Source: Arcobacter caeni (GTDB lineage: Bacteria > Campylobacterota > Campylobacteria > Campylobacterales > Arcobacteraceae). From it: a stretch of DNA of 64,000 bases. Shown in pieces: positions 45,962 to 54,958 of the stretch. The translations under genes and the position numbers were made by a program. A model generated the notes under the pieces. That model saw only the letters and a list, made by a program, of their open reading frames with translations, did no database searches and was not told where the DNA came from. The first letter of the stretch is position 1. Every line of letters starts with the position of its first letter. Location: the NCBI RefSeq assembly GCF_003063245.1, contig NZ_MUXE01000005.1:84888-148887 (forward strand), given 5' to 3'.

Positions 45962-47809
45962 TTAGTAAATTGTGTCCATATCTATTGAAGCATTTGGGCT
46001 TTGAATGCTATGTAATGTATTTAAAAGTGCTTTAATATTGTTTGAACGAACAAGTATTTCATATCGATATTTATTTGCCATTTTAAAAATTGGGCTTTGA
46101 CCAAATCCTACAACTTCGATGTTTTTATTCTCTTTTAAAAGTTTTACAAAATAATCCATTTCATCTTTTATTTTAATTCCATTTGCATGAGAAAATGTAA
46201 CTTTTGCCATTTTCAAAAATGGTGGATAAAGTTCTTGTCTAAATTCCAGTTCAGTTTCTAAAAACTCTTTGTAATTTGATTCATTTAAATAGTGATTAAA
46301 AAACTCTTCATTTTTTGTTTGAATTATAACTTCACCCTCACCTTTTCGTCCACTTCTTCCTGATATTTGAATAAGCAAAGATAAGGCTTTTTCTCTAGCT
46401 TTATATGAATTCATATTTAAAATAGAATCAATTCCTAAAACAACAGCTAATCGAACATTGTGATAATCGTGCCCTTTTGAGAGCATTTGCGTTCCAACTA
46501 AAATATCAATTTCACCTTTATTAAACTCATTTAATATGGTTTTTAATTGATTATTTGTTTTTATTTGGTCACGGTCAAATCTTTTTATTATCTTGTTTGG
46601 GAAAATTTCTTTTAATTCCTCTTCAATTTGAGCAGTTCCAACTCGTAAATTTTTGATAACTCCATTATGACAAGATGGACAAGAATCTGGAATTTGTTGA
46701 GTGTATCCACAATAATGGCATTTAAGTGCCAAATCATTTTTATGCAAACTCATAGAAACAGAGCAAAAAGGACACTCAACTGATTTTCCACAAGTTGTGC
46801 AAATTTGATATTTAAAGTTTGCTCTTGTTGGCAAAAATACAATTACTTGATTTCCACTTTCTATGGTTTTTGATATTTTATTTATAACTTTTAAAGATAA
46901 ATTTGCTTCACTATCTTCAAAACTATAATGTTTTTTAGTTTGATGATAAGTTTCATCTAGTCTAAAAAAAGGTATTTTATAAAAAGAGCTAGAAGAAACC
47001 GTTGCACTTCCTAAAACAAGCTGAATATCAAATTTTTTTGCCATATAAATAGATAAATCTTTGGTATGAAATCTAGGTTTTGAATCACTTTTATAAGAGT
47101 CATCATGTTCTTCATCTACAACAATTACACCTAAATTTGAATAAGGTAAAAAAAGCGCTGACCTTGCACCTGCAATTAATCTTATACTTCCCTCTTGTAA
47201 GCCTTTTAAAATCTCTTCTTTTTTCTTTTTAGTGATTTTTGAGTGCCAAATAGCGATACTTTTTCCAAATACTTTTTCTAATCTTTTTTGCATTTGAGGA
47301 GTTAGGGAAATTTCAGGCATTAATAAAATTGCTTGTTTATTGGCATTTAAATGTTCTTCTATGATTTTTATATAAACTTCTGTTTTTCCAGCACCAGTAT
47401 CAGCAAATAAAAGTGCTTGTTTTTTATCTTTTAAAAACTCTTTTGCTTTTTCTTGTTGCTCTGATAAAACTATTTTACTATCAAATTTTTCTTCATTAAA
47501 AATTGGATTTATATTTTCATCAAAAGGAATATAAGCACTCAAAGCCTCACCCAAAGAACAAACATAATACTGAGATACAAAACTAGCTATTTGTAACATT
47601 TTTTCATCAAAATATTCATTTGTGATTTCAACAATATCACTGCATTTGAAAGTTGGTTTTTCAACTTCTTTTATAACAACTGCTTCATCTAGGTTTTTTC
47701 TTTGTTTTAGTTTTATTAAAACTTTTTTTCCAAGTAAAATCTTTTCTTCACTTTGAAAAGTAAGATTATTTAAGGGTGATTTTAAAAGTGCCAGTTCATA
47801 ATAATACAT
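45962..47809 (-). CDS. priA: Primosomal protein N' (PriA helicase)
   Basis: A 615-residue replication-restart helicase. It has an N-terminal DNA-binding domain, Walker A in FADTGAGKTEVY (about 138), a DEEH box (VVDEEHDDSYK), and a zinc-binding segment (about 336-380) with CTTCGK, CPFC, CHYC and CPSC, giving eight Cys. The helicase motif GTQMLSKGHDY is also present. It overlaps the pseudopilin stop by one base (TAATG). Confidence 0.95.
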   Translation of the reverse strand: MYYYELALLKSPLNNLTFQSEEKILLGKKVLIKLKQRKNLDEAVVIKEVEKPTFKCSDIVEITNEYFDEKMLQIASFVSQYYVCSLGEALSAYIPFDENINPIFNEEKFDSKIVLSEQQEKAKEFLKDKKQALLFADTGAGKTEVYIKIIEEHLNANKQAILLMPEISLTPQMQKRLEKVFGKSIAIWHSKITKKKKEEILKGLQEGSIRLIAGARSALFLPYSNLGVIVVDEEHDDSYKSDSKPRFHTKDLSIYMAKKFDIQLVLGSATVSSSSFYKIPFFRLDETYHQTKKHYSFEDSEANLSLKVINKISKTIESGNQVIVFLPTRANFKYQICTTCGKSVECPFCSVSMSLHKNDLALKCHYCGYTQQIPDSCPSCHNGVIKNLRVGTAQIEEELKEIFPNKIIKRFDRDQIKTNNQLKTILNEFNKGEIDILVGTQMLSKGHDYHNVRLAVVLGIDSILNMNSYKAREKALSLLIQISGRSGRKGEGEVIIQTKNEEFFNHYLNESNYKEFLETELEFRQELYPPFLKMAKVTFSHANGIKIKDEMDYFVKLLKENKNIEVVGFGQSPIFKMANKYRYEILVRSNNIKALLNTLHSIQSPNASIDMDTIY

Positions 47810-48240
47810 TATTCAATCTCATTACAAAGTTCTTCACTACTTTTACATAAAAAAATTCCATCTTCAAATGAAAATAAAACATTTTTATCACTTGAAAGAT
47901 AAAAAGAGTAAGATTTATTAGTAGTTTTTGCCCACATTCCAGATTCTCTTTTTGTATTATTTGTTGAAAGTATTAAAAAATCTATTACTTTAGTAAAAAG
48001 TTTTTCACCACTACTATTTTGTGTTACATCATCTAAAATAGTTAATTCTTCATTATTTGAAAGTAAAATATTCTTATTTTTATTTTTCACTATTCCATTT
48101 CTGATTAAAGCTAATTGAGATTTTAAAGTAGAGATATTTGTATTGTAATTTATATTTGCAAATTTAGGAATTGCAAAAGAGGTAATAATAGCTATTAAAA
48201 TTATAGCAATTATAATTTCTAGTAGAGAAAAGCCTTTGAT
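47809..48240 (-). CDS. Type IV prepilin-like (pseudopilin) protein, apparent AUC start
   Basis: A 143-residue pilin-like protein. The frame begins with a short leader and the prepilin peptidase site G/FSLLE, followed by a hydrophobic helix (IIIAIILIAIITSFAIP) with Glu5. There is no ATG, GTG or TTG in frame before this site: an in-frame stop lies 9 codons upstream of the proposed start. ATC at 48238-48240, preceded by AAGG at 7-base spacing and one base after the stop of the previous gene, would give M-K-G-F-S-L-L-E. The first conventional start (48090) would delete the pilin helix. Substrate system (type II secretion, competence or pili) unknown. Confidence 0.72.
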   Translation of the reverse strand: MKGFSLLEIIIAIILIAIITSFAIPKFANINYNTNISTLKSQLALIRNGIVKNKNKNILLSNNEELTILDDVTQNSSGEKLFTKVIDFLILSTNNTKRESGMWAKTTNKSYSFYLSSDKNVLFSFEDGIFLCKSSEELCNEIE

Positions 48241-48241
48241 T

Positions 48242-48451
48242 TTAAAACCTTGAAAGTTTTGTTGTTATATCTTCAATATCTTTTTTAAAAATATTATACT
48301 CTTGAGATAATCGAATATAAGCTGCTAGTAAATCTCTTGTATCATTGTTTTTTTCTAAATTTAGATATTTAGAAAGTTCTTTATATATATTTTCATCAAC
48401 ATTTATAGTGTATGCCATATTATTTATATGAAAAGTTACTTCTTTATTCAC
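48242..48451 (-). CDS. Small protein, possibly ZapA-like
   Basis: A 69-residue protein: a short N-terminal beta-type segment (KEVTFHINNMAYTINVDE), then helices with YKELSKYLNL and LLAAYIRLSQEY. The layout (strand pair, then a long helix with a final coiled part) recalls ZapA, an FtsZ-bundling factor, but the match is loose. It overlaps the upstream ZapB-like gene by 8 bp, and its stop lies one base before the pseudopilin start codon. Confidence 0.5.
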   Translation of the reverse strand: MNKEVTFHINNMAYTINVDENIYKELSKYLNLEKNNDTRDLLAAYIRLSQEYNIFKKDIEDITTKLSRF

Positions 48452-48644
48452 TATTTCGTGCCTTTATTAATGTTAATGTACTATCAATTCTTAAAAACAT
48501 ATCTTGATTGTTTCTTATTAGTTCATCGTTTTCATTTTTTATAGAATCTAACTCTTGTTGAAGTGCTAGATTTTCTAATCTTAATTTATCATAATCGTGA
48601 ATTAATTTATCAATTTTATTATTTAATGTTTCTATTATTTCCAT
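48444..48644 (-). CDS. Small coiled-coil protein, ZapB-like
   Basis: A 66-residue protein that is one continuous coiled coil, with heptads of Leu/Ile through LNNKIDKLIHDYDKLRLEN and QQELDSIKNENDEL. Size and character match ZapB-type cell-division coiled coils, but low complexity limits the claim. It is first in the run coiled coil - possible ZapA - pseudopilin - priA. Confidence 0.55.
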   Translation of the reverse strand: MEIIETLNNKIDKLIHDYDKLRLENLALQQELDSIKNENDELIRNNQDMFLRIDSTLTLIKARNSE

Positions 48645-48696
48645 GTAATTATTTTATCTAAAATTCCTAGTATTAGAATTGAAATTACACTTGTTA

Positions 48697-49107
48697 TTAT
48701 ATATTTTTTTCATTTACAAATATTTTAGCAACTTCATATAACATTGCAACAGATTTTCCCCATTGAGAATAGTCATTTACATCATCTATATCTATACCAA
48801 AACTATCTGAAATTTTTTGTATTAATATTTTTTCATTTAGATTAAAACTATGGTCAATATGAATCAAAATCATCAATTCTAAAATAACAATTTTTTTACT
48901 AGCTTCTGATTTAAAATCATTTAATATCTTTTCTAAACTAAAGTTATCAAAATCAAAATTATCTAAATTCTCAATTCCCATTTCAGTACAATATTCTAAA
49001 ATAATCTCTTCTTCTTTTTGTCCATATTTATTGTCAATTCGTGCTAGATAGTGAGCTAATTGTAAAAAAGAAAACTTCTCTTTTGATTGTAATTTCATTA
49101 ATAACAT
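48697..49107 (-). CDS. TerB-like helical protein
   Basis: A 136-residue, entirely helical acidic protein. Its two similar halves (FLQLAHYLARIDNKYGQKEEEII and IVILELMILIHIDHSFNLNEKIL, in part) resemble the TerB/co-chaperone DjlA N-terminal fold, with an Asp in the inter-helix turn of each half. TerB-like domains are often membrane- or metal-associated, but function here is not known. A GAGGA site precedes the ATG. Confidence 0.6.
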   Translation of the reverse strand: MLLMKLQSKEKFSFLQLAHYLARIDNKYGQKEEEIILEYCTEMGIENLDNFDFDNFSLEKILNDFKSEASKKIVILELMILIHIDHSFNLNEKILIQKISDSFGIDIDDVNDYSQWGKSVAMLYEVAKIFVNEKNI

Positions 49108-49188
49108 ATTATTTTTCCTCTTTGTATATTATATTATTTTAGTAAAGATTGGTTAACAATCAATAAATGAATAATAATTATTGTTTTC

Positions 49189-50508
49189 TCAAATAACACA
49201 ATTTTTACCCATTTTTTTTGCTTCATATAAAGACTCATCTGCTCTTAAAATTATATTATCTATTGAATCATCATTAATTTGATAATGAGAACTTCCAATA
49301 CTTACAGAAAAATAAAATTCTTTATTTTGATTATATTCATTTATTTTACTGATAATTTTATTTGCAACAAATCTTGCACTTTGGATATTTGTATTTGGTA
49401 ATAAAATTATAAATTCATCTCCTCCAAATCGAATAATTAAATCACTTTCTCTTATGCTATTTTTTGATATTTCTACTACTTTTTTTATTACCATATCACC
49501 AATTTCATGTCCAAAAGTATCATTAATTTTTTTAAAATCATCTAAATCAAGTAATAATAAAGATAAATCTTTGTTTTCTCTTTTTACTATTTTTAGATAC
49601 TCAAAAGAAAACTCATTTAAATATCTTCTATTATATGCACCTGTTAGAGGGTCTGTATTTGCTAGTTTTTCTTGATATATTCTTTTTGTTTCTTCTAAAA
49701 CAAGTTTATTTGTTCTTCTGTCTAATTCAACAATCATATTATTAAAATTACAACTTAATCTATCGATTTCGAAAATACCACATGGCTCAAGACTTTTTAT
49801 CTCTTTTTCTATTCCTAAATTTTTTGTAAATTCTATTATTTTCAATAAAGGTTGATTAATTTTATCAGCAAACTCTTTTGCTTTAAATGATAGATAAAAA
49901 AAGAATATTATATAAAAAATAATTATTGAACAAACCATTATATACGCTAGTTTTTCATAATACTCTCCCAAGGTTTGGATTCCTTGTAAAATATTATCCT
50001 CAGAAATAAAAACAACAACATACATATTATTTTTAGGAACTTTTATAGAAAATAAAAGATAATTTTTATTATTTATTACTATTTTGTTGAGATTTTTTTC
50101 TTTTATAATTTCTTTGAAATAATTTACAATTTTAGGGCTTTCATTATCTAAGATATTTGCTTTATCAGATTCAATATTTAATAAATCTTTTACATCTTCA
50201 TCAATAAAAAATATTTTTCCTAAATTATCAGTAACAAGAATTTTACCATCGTAAGGGAGTTTCATTTGAGCAAAGTGATTACTTAAATATTCAGAAGATT
50301 CTTCATTTATATTTTGTGAGTGATTTTTGACAATTAAGGAAATTGAATTTTCTACATCTTTTAATAAGAAATTTGCACTTTTGTCAATCATATTTTTGTT
50401 TATTATAAAATAAAAAAATACCAAAAATAACTCTATTAGAAATATAGAAATAAGAGATGTTTTTAGATAATTTTTATAAAGTACTCTTTCCAACATTATT
50501 TTTTTCAT
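49189..50508 (-). CDS. Membrane diguanylate cyclase (GGDEF)
   Basis: A 439-residue protein: membrane segment (about 17-37), an extracytoplasmic sensor of about 145 residues, a second segment (about 188-210), a HAMP-like linker, then a GGDEF domain (about 270-439). The active site RFGGDEF is intact (about 361), so cyclic di-GMP synthesis from GTP is expected. An RxxD inhibitory site (RESD) lies five residues before GGDEF, allowing product feedback. There is no EAL domain. The sensed signal is unknown. Confidence 0.93.
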   Translation of the reverse strand: MKKIMLERVLYKNYLKTSLISIFLIELFLVFFYFIINKNMIDKSANFLLKDVENSISLIVKNHSQNINEESSEYLSNHFAQMKLPYDGKILVTDNLGKIFFIDEDVKDLLNIESDKANILDNESPKIVNYFKEIIKEKNLNKIVINNKNYLLFSIKVPKNNMYVVVFISEDNILQGIQTLGEYYEKLAYIMVCSIIIFYIIFFFYLSFKAKEFADKINQPLLKIIEFTKNLGIEKEIKSLEPCGIFEIDRLSCNFNNMIVELDRRTNKLVLEETKRIYQEKLANTDPLTGAYNRRYLNEFSFEYLKIVKRENKDLSLLLLDLDDFKKINDTFGHEIGDMVIKKVVEISKNSIRESDLIIRFGGDEFIILLPNTNIQSARFVANKIISKINEYNQNKEFYFSVSIGSSHYQINDDSIDNIILRADESLYEAKKMGKNCVI

Positions 50509-50605
50509 TTTAAAGCCTTTATTTTTTAGCTTTTATTAGAAATAATAATATCATAACTTTACAATAAAAACTTATACTTTAATAAAAATATTCAGAAAAT
50601 AATTT

Positions 50606-50947
50606 TTATTCCATCTCTAAACTCATTAAATACATATCTTCACCATCTGTGACTTTTATATTTACACTTTGGCATTTTGGACAAGAAAACTCATGTTTTT
50701 CTAAAGTTGAAGTAGTATTACAATCTAAACATTCAATGACTATTTTTTGAACATTTATAATAAACATTGCATCATGGCAGACGGTTTTTTCTTTAAAAGT
50801 ATCAAAAGCTATTTGAAGTAAATCAGGTTCAACGCCACTTAAAACTCCGATTTTTATTACTACTTTTGTAACTTTTTTTGCATCATTTTTTTTTGCGTGT
50901 TCTTCGCAACTTTCTAGGAGTGATTGAACTATTGAATATTCATGCAT
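50606..50947 (-). CDS. hypA: Hydrogenase nickel-insertion protein HypA
   Basis: A 113-residue HypA with the nickel-binding N-terminus MHEYSIVQSL (His2) and a zinc domain with CLDC and CPKC pairs. It delivers nickel to NiFe hydrogenase (and urease in some relatives) together with HypB. Last gene of the hyp cluster, overlapping hypX by 8 bp. Confidence 0.95.
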   Translation of the reverse strand: MHEYSIVQSLLESCEEHAKKNDAKKVTKVVIKIGVLSGVEPDLLQIAFDTFKEKTVCHDAMFIINVQKIVIECLDCNTTSTLEKHEFSCPKCQSVNIKVTDGEDMYLMSLEME

Positions 50948-52595
50948 TTATATCCTTTAATCTTTTTGGTGTATTTTTTGGTTTTATTTTATGTACAAAG
51001 TCGTATCTTAAAGTATGAAAAGAACTTGATTTTTCCCAAAATTCATCATACATAATTTGTAACTCTTTTTCTTTACACTCTTCCATCAAAGGAAGTTCTT
51101 GTTCTAAAAAATCTTTTTTTCTATCTATAAACTCTTCAAAAGTATCTTCATTTTTTAGTAGATTCTCACAAAAAATTTCTAGTTTTTCTTGATAATCTTC
51201 AAAAGAATATACCTCATCAATCATATTTATCTTTTTTGCGTAATTTGCATTTATTGGTAAGCAGTTTTCTAATAACTCTTTTGATTTTGTTTGCCCTACT
51301 CTTTTTGGAAGAATAAAAGTATGATATTCACTTCCACTTAAACCCAAAGTTTTGTAGTGAGGATTAAAAATAGTATTTTCTGATGAAATTGCATAATCAC
51401 AAGCAAGTCCTAAAAAAACTCCACCAGCTCCTGAGTTTTTATTAAATGACGCAACAGTTATAATCTCATCACAAAGTAATACAGCTTTTACAGCTTCATT
51501 CATAGCGTTTATATTACTCCAACCATCTTCACCTTGCTTTTTACTATCTTCAAGAATATTTAGGTGTATTCCGTTTGAAAAGAAATCATCTGCTCCCATC
51601 AAAACTAAAACTTTACACTCTTCTTTTAAATACTCAATTGCGTATTTTAATTTTATACATTGAGTTGAAGTCATTGCACCATTATGAAAGTTAAAGTACA
51701 AATAGGCAATTTCATCTTTTCTTTGCACTCTTAACTCATAAAAGCTTTTTCTTTCATCTTCAATTACAAGTGGAATTCTTTTTTCTTCTATTCCTTTTAT
51801 CTTATCTTTTAGTACATAAGTTGCAGGAAGTTTAAATGAACCTAGTTCTTGAATCTGTGATATCCAAATAGCGCCATCAATAGTTCCTATACAAATAGCT
51901 CCATCTCTTTTGGCTAATATCTCTTTTGTTTCACCTCTTAGTGTATCTTCAATAAAAGCACTAAATAAATAACACTCTACTCCTAATATCTCATCTTTAA
52001 CACCAGGTGTAGAATCAGACATATTTATCTTTTTTAGTATCTGTTTTGTATTGTCTTTTTGCCAATTTATTTTTCTATTTTCTTGGCTTAGGTTTTTATG
52101 TATGGGATTTAGTATTTGTTTTGTAGGAATAAAATCTTCATTCTGATAGTTTTGTAAAAATTGCTCCAATGCTTTTAGTGTTGATTGTGTCACTTCATTT
52201 CTATATATAGATGCTTTACTACTTTCTTCTCTCATAATAAAGTTTGATTGAGCATATATATCTCCACCATCTAATATTTCATTTGCTTTTAGTATTACAA
52301 CTCCCCATTGTTTTACTTGATCGTTTATAGCATTATCAAGTGAGTTATGACCTCTATCTCCTATGATTCCTGGATGTAATACAAAAGTAGGATAATTTTC
52401 AAAGATTTCATTTGGAATAAACTGTTTTAAAAATGGACAAAAAACAATATCAGGATTTATTTCTTGTACTGCTTCTATCATCAGCTCTTTTGATATGGCA
52501 AACTTTATAAAAACTTTATGTTCTAGTTCTTGAAGTTTGCAATATACACTTTGAGATAAACTATTAAAAGATGAAATGATTAGAAGTATTTTCAT
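50940..52595 (-). CDS. hypX: HypX/HoxX hydrogenase maturation factor
   Basis: A 551-residue two-domain protein. The N-terminal half is formyltransferase-like, with FVLHPGIIGDRGHNSLD at the formyl-folate site; the C-terminal half (about 290-551) is enoyl-CoA hydratase-like (FSNGIHLNILED, then NKNSGAGGVFLGLACDYA, in part). HypX makes carbon monoxide from formyl-tetrahydrofolate for the NiFe active site, which supports maturation in the presence of oxygen. It overlaps hypA by 8 bp and lies 17 bp after hypE. Confidence 0.9.
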   Translation of the reverse strand: MKILLIISSFNSLSQSVYCKLQELEHKVFIKFAISKELMIEAVQEINPDIVFCPFLKQFIPNEIFENYPTFVLHPGIIGDRGHNSLDNAINDQVKQWGVVILKANEILDGGDIYAQSNFIMREESSKASIYRNEVTQSTLKALEQFLQNYQNEDFIPTKQILNPIHKNLSQENRKINWQKDNTKQILKKINMSDSTPGVKDEILGVECYLFSAFIEDTLRGETKEILAKRDGAICIGTIDGAIWISQIQELGSFKLPATYVLKDKIKGIEEKRIPLVIEDERKSFYELRVQRKDEIAYLYFNFHNGAMTSTQCIKLKYAIEYLKEECKVLVLMGADDFFSNGIHLNILEDSKKQGEDGWSNINAMNEAVKAVLLCDEIITVASFNKNSGAGGVFLGLACDYAISSENTIFNPHYKTLGLSGSEYHTFILPKRVGQTKSKELLENCLPINANYAKKINMIDEVYSFEDYQEKLEIFCENLLKNEDTFEEFIDRKKDFLEQELPLMEECKEKELQIMYDEFWEKSSSFHTLRYDFVHKIKPKNTPKRLKDINA

Positions 52596-52612
52596 ATATG
52601 GTATTTACTCTT

Positions 52613-53611
52613 TTAACAAATTCGGGGCAATAATTCACCCGTTGGAATATCTAAAAATCTTTTAGTTCCCCATTGGCTATTTAGTATTACTCTTTGTTCA
52701 TATTGTTGTGTTACTTTTCCTATAATTGAAGCTGCTTTTGCTTCTTTGAATGTTTGTAAAACTTCTAGTGCTTTTTGGGCATCTTCTTTTTTTATTGCTA
52801 ATACAAATGTTCCTTCGTTTGCTAAACTCATTGCATCAAAACCTAAGATTTCACAAATACCTTTTACCTCATCACAAACAGGTATTTTTTCCTCATTTAT
52901 TTCTATACAAACATTTGATTGTTTTGCCCACTCGTTTAATACAGCACTAACTCCACCTCTTGTGGCATCTCGTAAAGCTGTTATTTTAACACCTGAATCA
53001 ATCAAAGCTTTTACTTGTGGATATAAAGAAATACAATCACTTTTTAAAGATGTTTCTAAATCCATTCCCTCTCGTGCTGCAAAGATAGTCGCACCATGAG
53101 CTCCAATATCACGGCTTACAAGTATCAAATCATTTTCAGTGATATTGTTAGAACTAATACCTTTATATAATATCTCTCCAATACCAGTAGTATTTATAAA
53201 AATCTTATCAACAGCACCTTTTGGAACTACTTTTGTATCTCCACTTACAACTATTGCACCATTAATTTCAAGCTCTTCTTTCATACTTTTTACGATTTTT
53301 TCTAAATTTCGTATTTCAAACCCCTCTTCTATGATAACGGAGCAAGTAAGATATTTAGGCTTTGCACCCATCATTGCTAAATCATTACAAGTTCCACAAA
53401 CTGCTAATTTTCCTATATCTGCACCATTAAAAAAAAGTGGGGAAACAGTAAATGAATCCGTACTAAAAGCTAAAGTTCCATCTTGGATAACTGCTGCATC
53501 TTCACTTTTACTTAATATGTCATTTTTAAAAGCTTTGTAAAAAACTTTTGTTATAAGCTCATTGTTTTCAGCTCCACCATTTCCATGTGCTAGGGTTATT
53601 GTATTACTCAT
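52613..53611 (-). CDS. hypE: Hydrogenase maturation protein HypE
   Basis: A 332-residue PurM/SelD-like protein with ATP-binding segments LAHGNGGAENNELI and FSTDSFTV. The C-terminus is PRIC, whose terminal Cys carries the thiocyanate that becomes the cyanide ligand. It works with HypF and HypD. It overlaps the MazG-like gene by 4 bp, so translation of hypE is now coupled to an accessory gene rather than to hypD. Confidence 0.96.
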   Translation of the reverse strand: MSNTITLAHGNGGAENNELITKVFYKAFKNDILSKSEDAAVIQDGTLAFSTDSFTVSPLFFNGADIGKLAVCGTCNDLAMMGAKPKYLTCSVIIEEGFEIRNLEKIVKSMKEELEINGAIVVSGDTKVVPKGAVDKIFINTTGIGEILYKGISSNNITENDLILVSRDIGAHGATIFAAREGMDLETSLKSDCISLYPQVKALIDSGVKITALRDATRGGVSAVLNEWAKQSNVCIEINEEKIPVCDEVKGICEILGFDAMSLANEGTFVLAIKKEDAQKALEVLQTFKEAKAASIIGKVTQQYEQRVILNSQWGTKRFLDIPTGELLPRIC

Positions 53612-53964
53612 TTGTTTTCTCTACTTTTAGAATATTTTTTACTTCCACCTTGAGATGTTTCAACTGGATATTTGATTTCATTTTTTGTCATTTTATTTAA
53701 AATAGCATCTTCAAGATTTATATCTAACTTCATACAAATTCGTATAAGATAAATAGCAATATCAGCAACTTCCTCTTTTGTATGTTCTAATACATCAAGA
53801 GGTAAGTTTTCTGATTCTTCAAAGTTTAGCCATTGGAATATCTCATTTAATTCTCCAACTTCACCATTTAGTGCCATAACTAGATTTTTAGGATTGTGAA
53901 AACTTTCCCAGTTTCTATCATCTGAGAATTTTTGTATTCTTTGTTGTATTTTTTGTATGTTCAT
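53608..53964 (-). CDS. MazG-like nucleotide pyrophosphohydrolase
   Basis: A 118-residue all-alpha NTP pyrophosphatase of the MazG/RS21-C6 type. The metal site is visible as ALNGEVGELNEIFQW (ExxE-type) and LEHTKEEVADIAIYLIR (ExxD). Such enzymes hydrolyse (d)NTPs and are found both as house-cleaning enzymes and in mobile islands. It lies between the DUF1016 gene (1 bp away) and hypE (4-bp overlap). Its first 18 bases are repeated upstream of mcrC. Confidence 0.85.
   Translation of the reverse strand: MNIQKIQQRIQKFSDDRNWESFHNPKNLVMALNGEVGELNEIFQWLNFEESENLPLDVLEHTKEEVADIAIYLIRICMKLDINLEDAILNKMTKNEIKYPVETSQGGSKKYSKSRENK
53947..53964. repeat. 18-bp direct repeat, left copy (start of MazG-like gene)
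   Basis: TATTTTTTGTATGTTCAT, identical to 57581-57598. On the minus strand it is the ATG and first codons of the MazG-like gene. TTATTCCT, nearby at 53966-53973, is also found beside the other copy (57605-57612). Confidence 0.85.
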
Positions 53965-53965
53965 T

Positions 53966-54955
53966 TTATTCCTCTTCCAATAACTTTTTAAACTCTTCTT
54001 TATTTGGTAAAATAGTTAAATATTTACTTGCATATATTTGATTATTATCTTTTGGAAGAGTTAATTCTACTAATGACTTACTTTTATCTTTACAAAGAAT
54101 AATTCCAATAGTTGAATTTTCATCTTGCGTTTTTTCAAATCTATCAAAATAGTTTACATACATCATCATTTGTCCAATATCTTGATGTTTTAACTCACCT
54201 ATTTTTAGATCAATAACTACAAATGACTTTAATAATCTATTATAAAAAACCAAATCCACTTTAAAATGTTTTTCATCTATTGTAATTCTTTTTTGTCTTG
54301 CTACAAAAGTAAAACCTTTTCCAAGTTCAAGTAAAAAATGTTCTAGTTTATCAATTAGTTTTTGTTCTAGTTCACTTTCACTATATACTGATAATTCAGG
54401 AAGTCCTACAAACTCTAAAATATATGAATCTTTTATCAAATCTTGAACTGTTTGAACAACTTGACCATTTAAAGATAACTCTTCGATTTTTTGTTTATCA
54501 CTACTTAACTTAAGCCTTTCAAATAAACCTGTATCAAACTGTCTTTTAAGCTCTCTTAAACTCCAACTATTTTCAATAGATTCTATTTCATAGAAGTTTC
54601 GTTCATCTATATTTTCAATTCTTGTTAGAAATATATAGTGTGACCAGCTTAATTTGAATTTCCGAGACACTGTCTCCGATTTTTGAAATGCTAAATAAAA
54701 CCGTCTCATATTTTCTAAATTATCAACAGAAAAGCCTTTGCCAAATTCATTACTAAGTTGTACAGATAAAAGTTTTAATAAAGATTTTCCATATTCTGCT
54801 CTACTCTCTCCACCTTGCTCTTCTTCTACTATTCTTTTACCTATTTGAAAATAGGTTTGTGTCATAGTTGTATTTATAGTTTGATAAACTTTGTTTTTTG
54901 CACTATAAAGTAACTCTTTGATTTCTTGGTAAAAGTTATTGTTTATTGGATTCAT
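53966..54955 (-). CDS. DUF1016/YhcG-type PDDEXK nuclease
   Basis: A 329-residue protein of the YhcG family: an N-terminal DUF1016 helical domain (AKNKVYQTINTTMTQTYFQIG and GKGFSVDNLENMRRFY, in part) and a C-terminal PD-(D/E)xK nuclease fold (FKVDLVFYNRLLKSFVVIDLKIGEL, in part, with the D...DxK arrangement). The family is often found beside restriction-modification and other defence genes. Here it follows mcrB by 3 bp. A remnant of a second family member is near the right end of the window. Confidence 0.88.
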   Translation of the reverse strand: MNPINNNFYQEIKELLYSAKNKVYQTINTTMTQTYFQIGKRIVEEEQGGESRAEYGKSLLKLLSVQLSNEFGKGFSVDNLENMRRFYLAFQKSETVSRKFKLSWSHYIFLTRIENIDERNFYEIESIENSWSLRELKRQFDTGLFERLKLSSDKQKIEELSLNGQVVQTVQDLIKDSYILEFVGLPELSVYSESELEQKLIDKLEHFLLELGKGFTFVARQKRITIDEKHFKVDLVFYNRLLKSFVVIDLKIGELKHQDIGQMMMYVNYFDRFEKTQDENSTIGIILCKDKSKSLVELTLPKDNNQIYASKYLTILPNKEEFKKLLEEE

Positions 54956-54958
54956 TTT

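Noticed and set aside
52746..53540. Plus-strand frames within hypE
   Set aside because: Antisense to a certain gene and without initiation signals.
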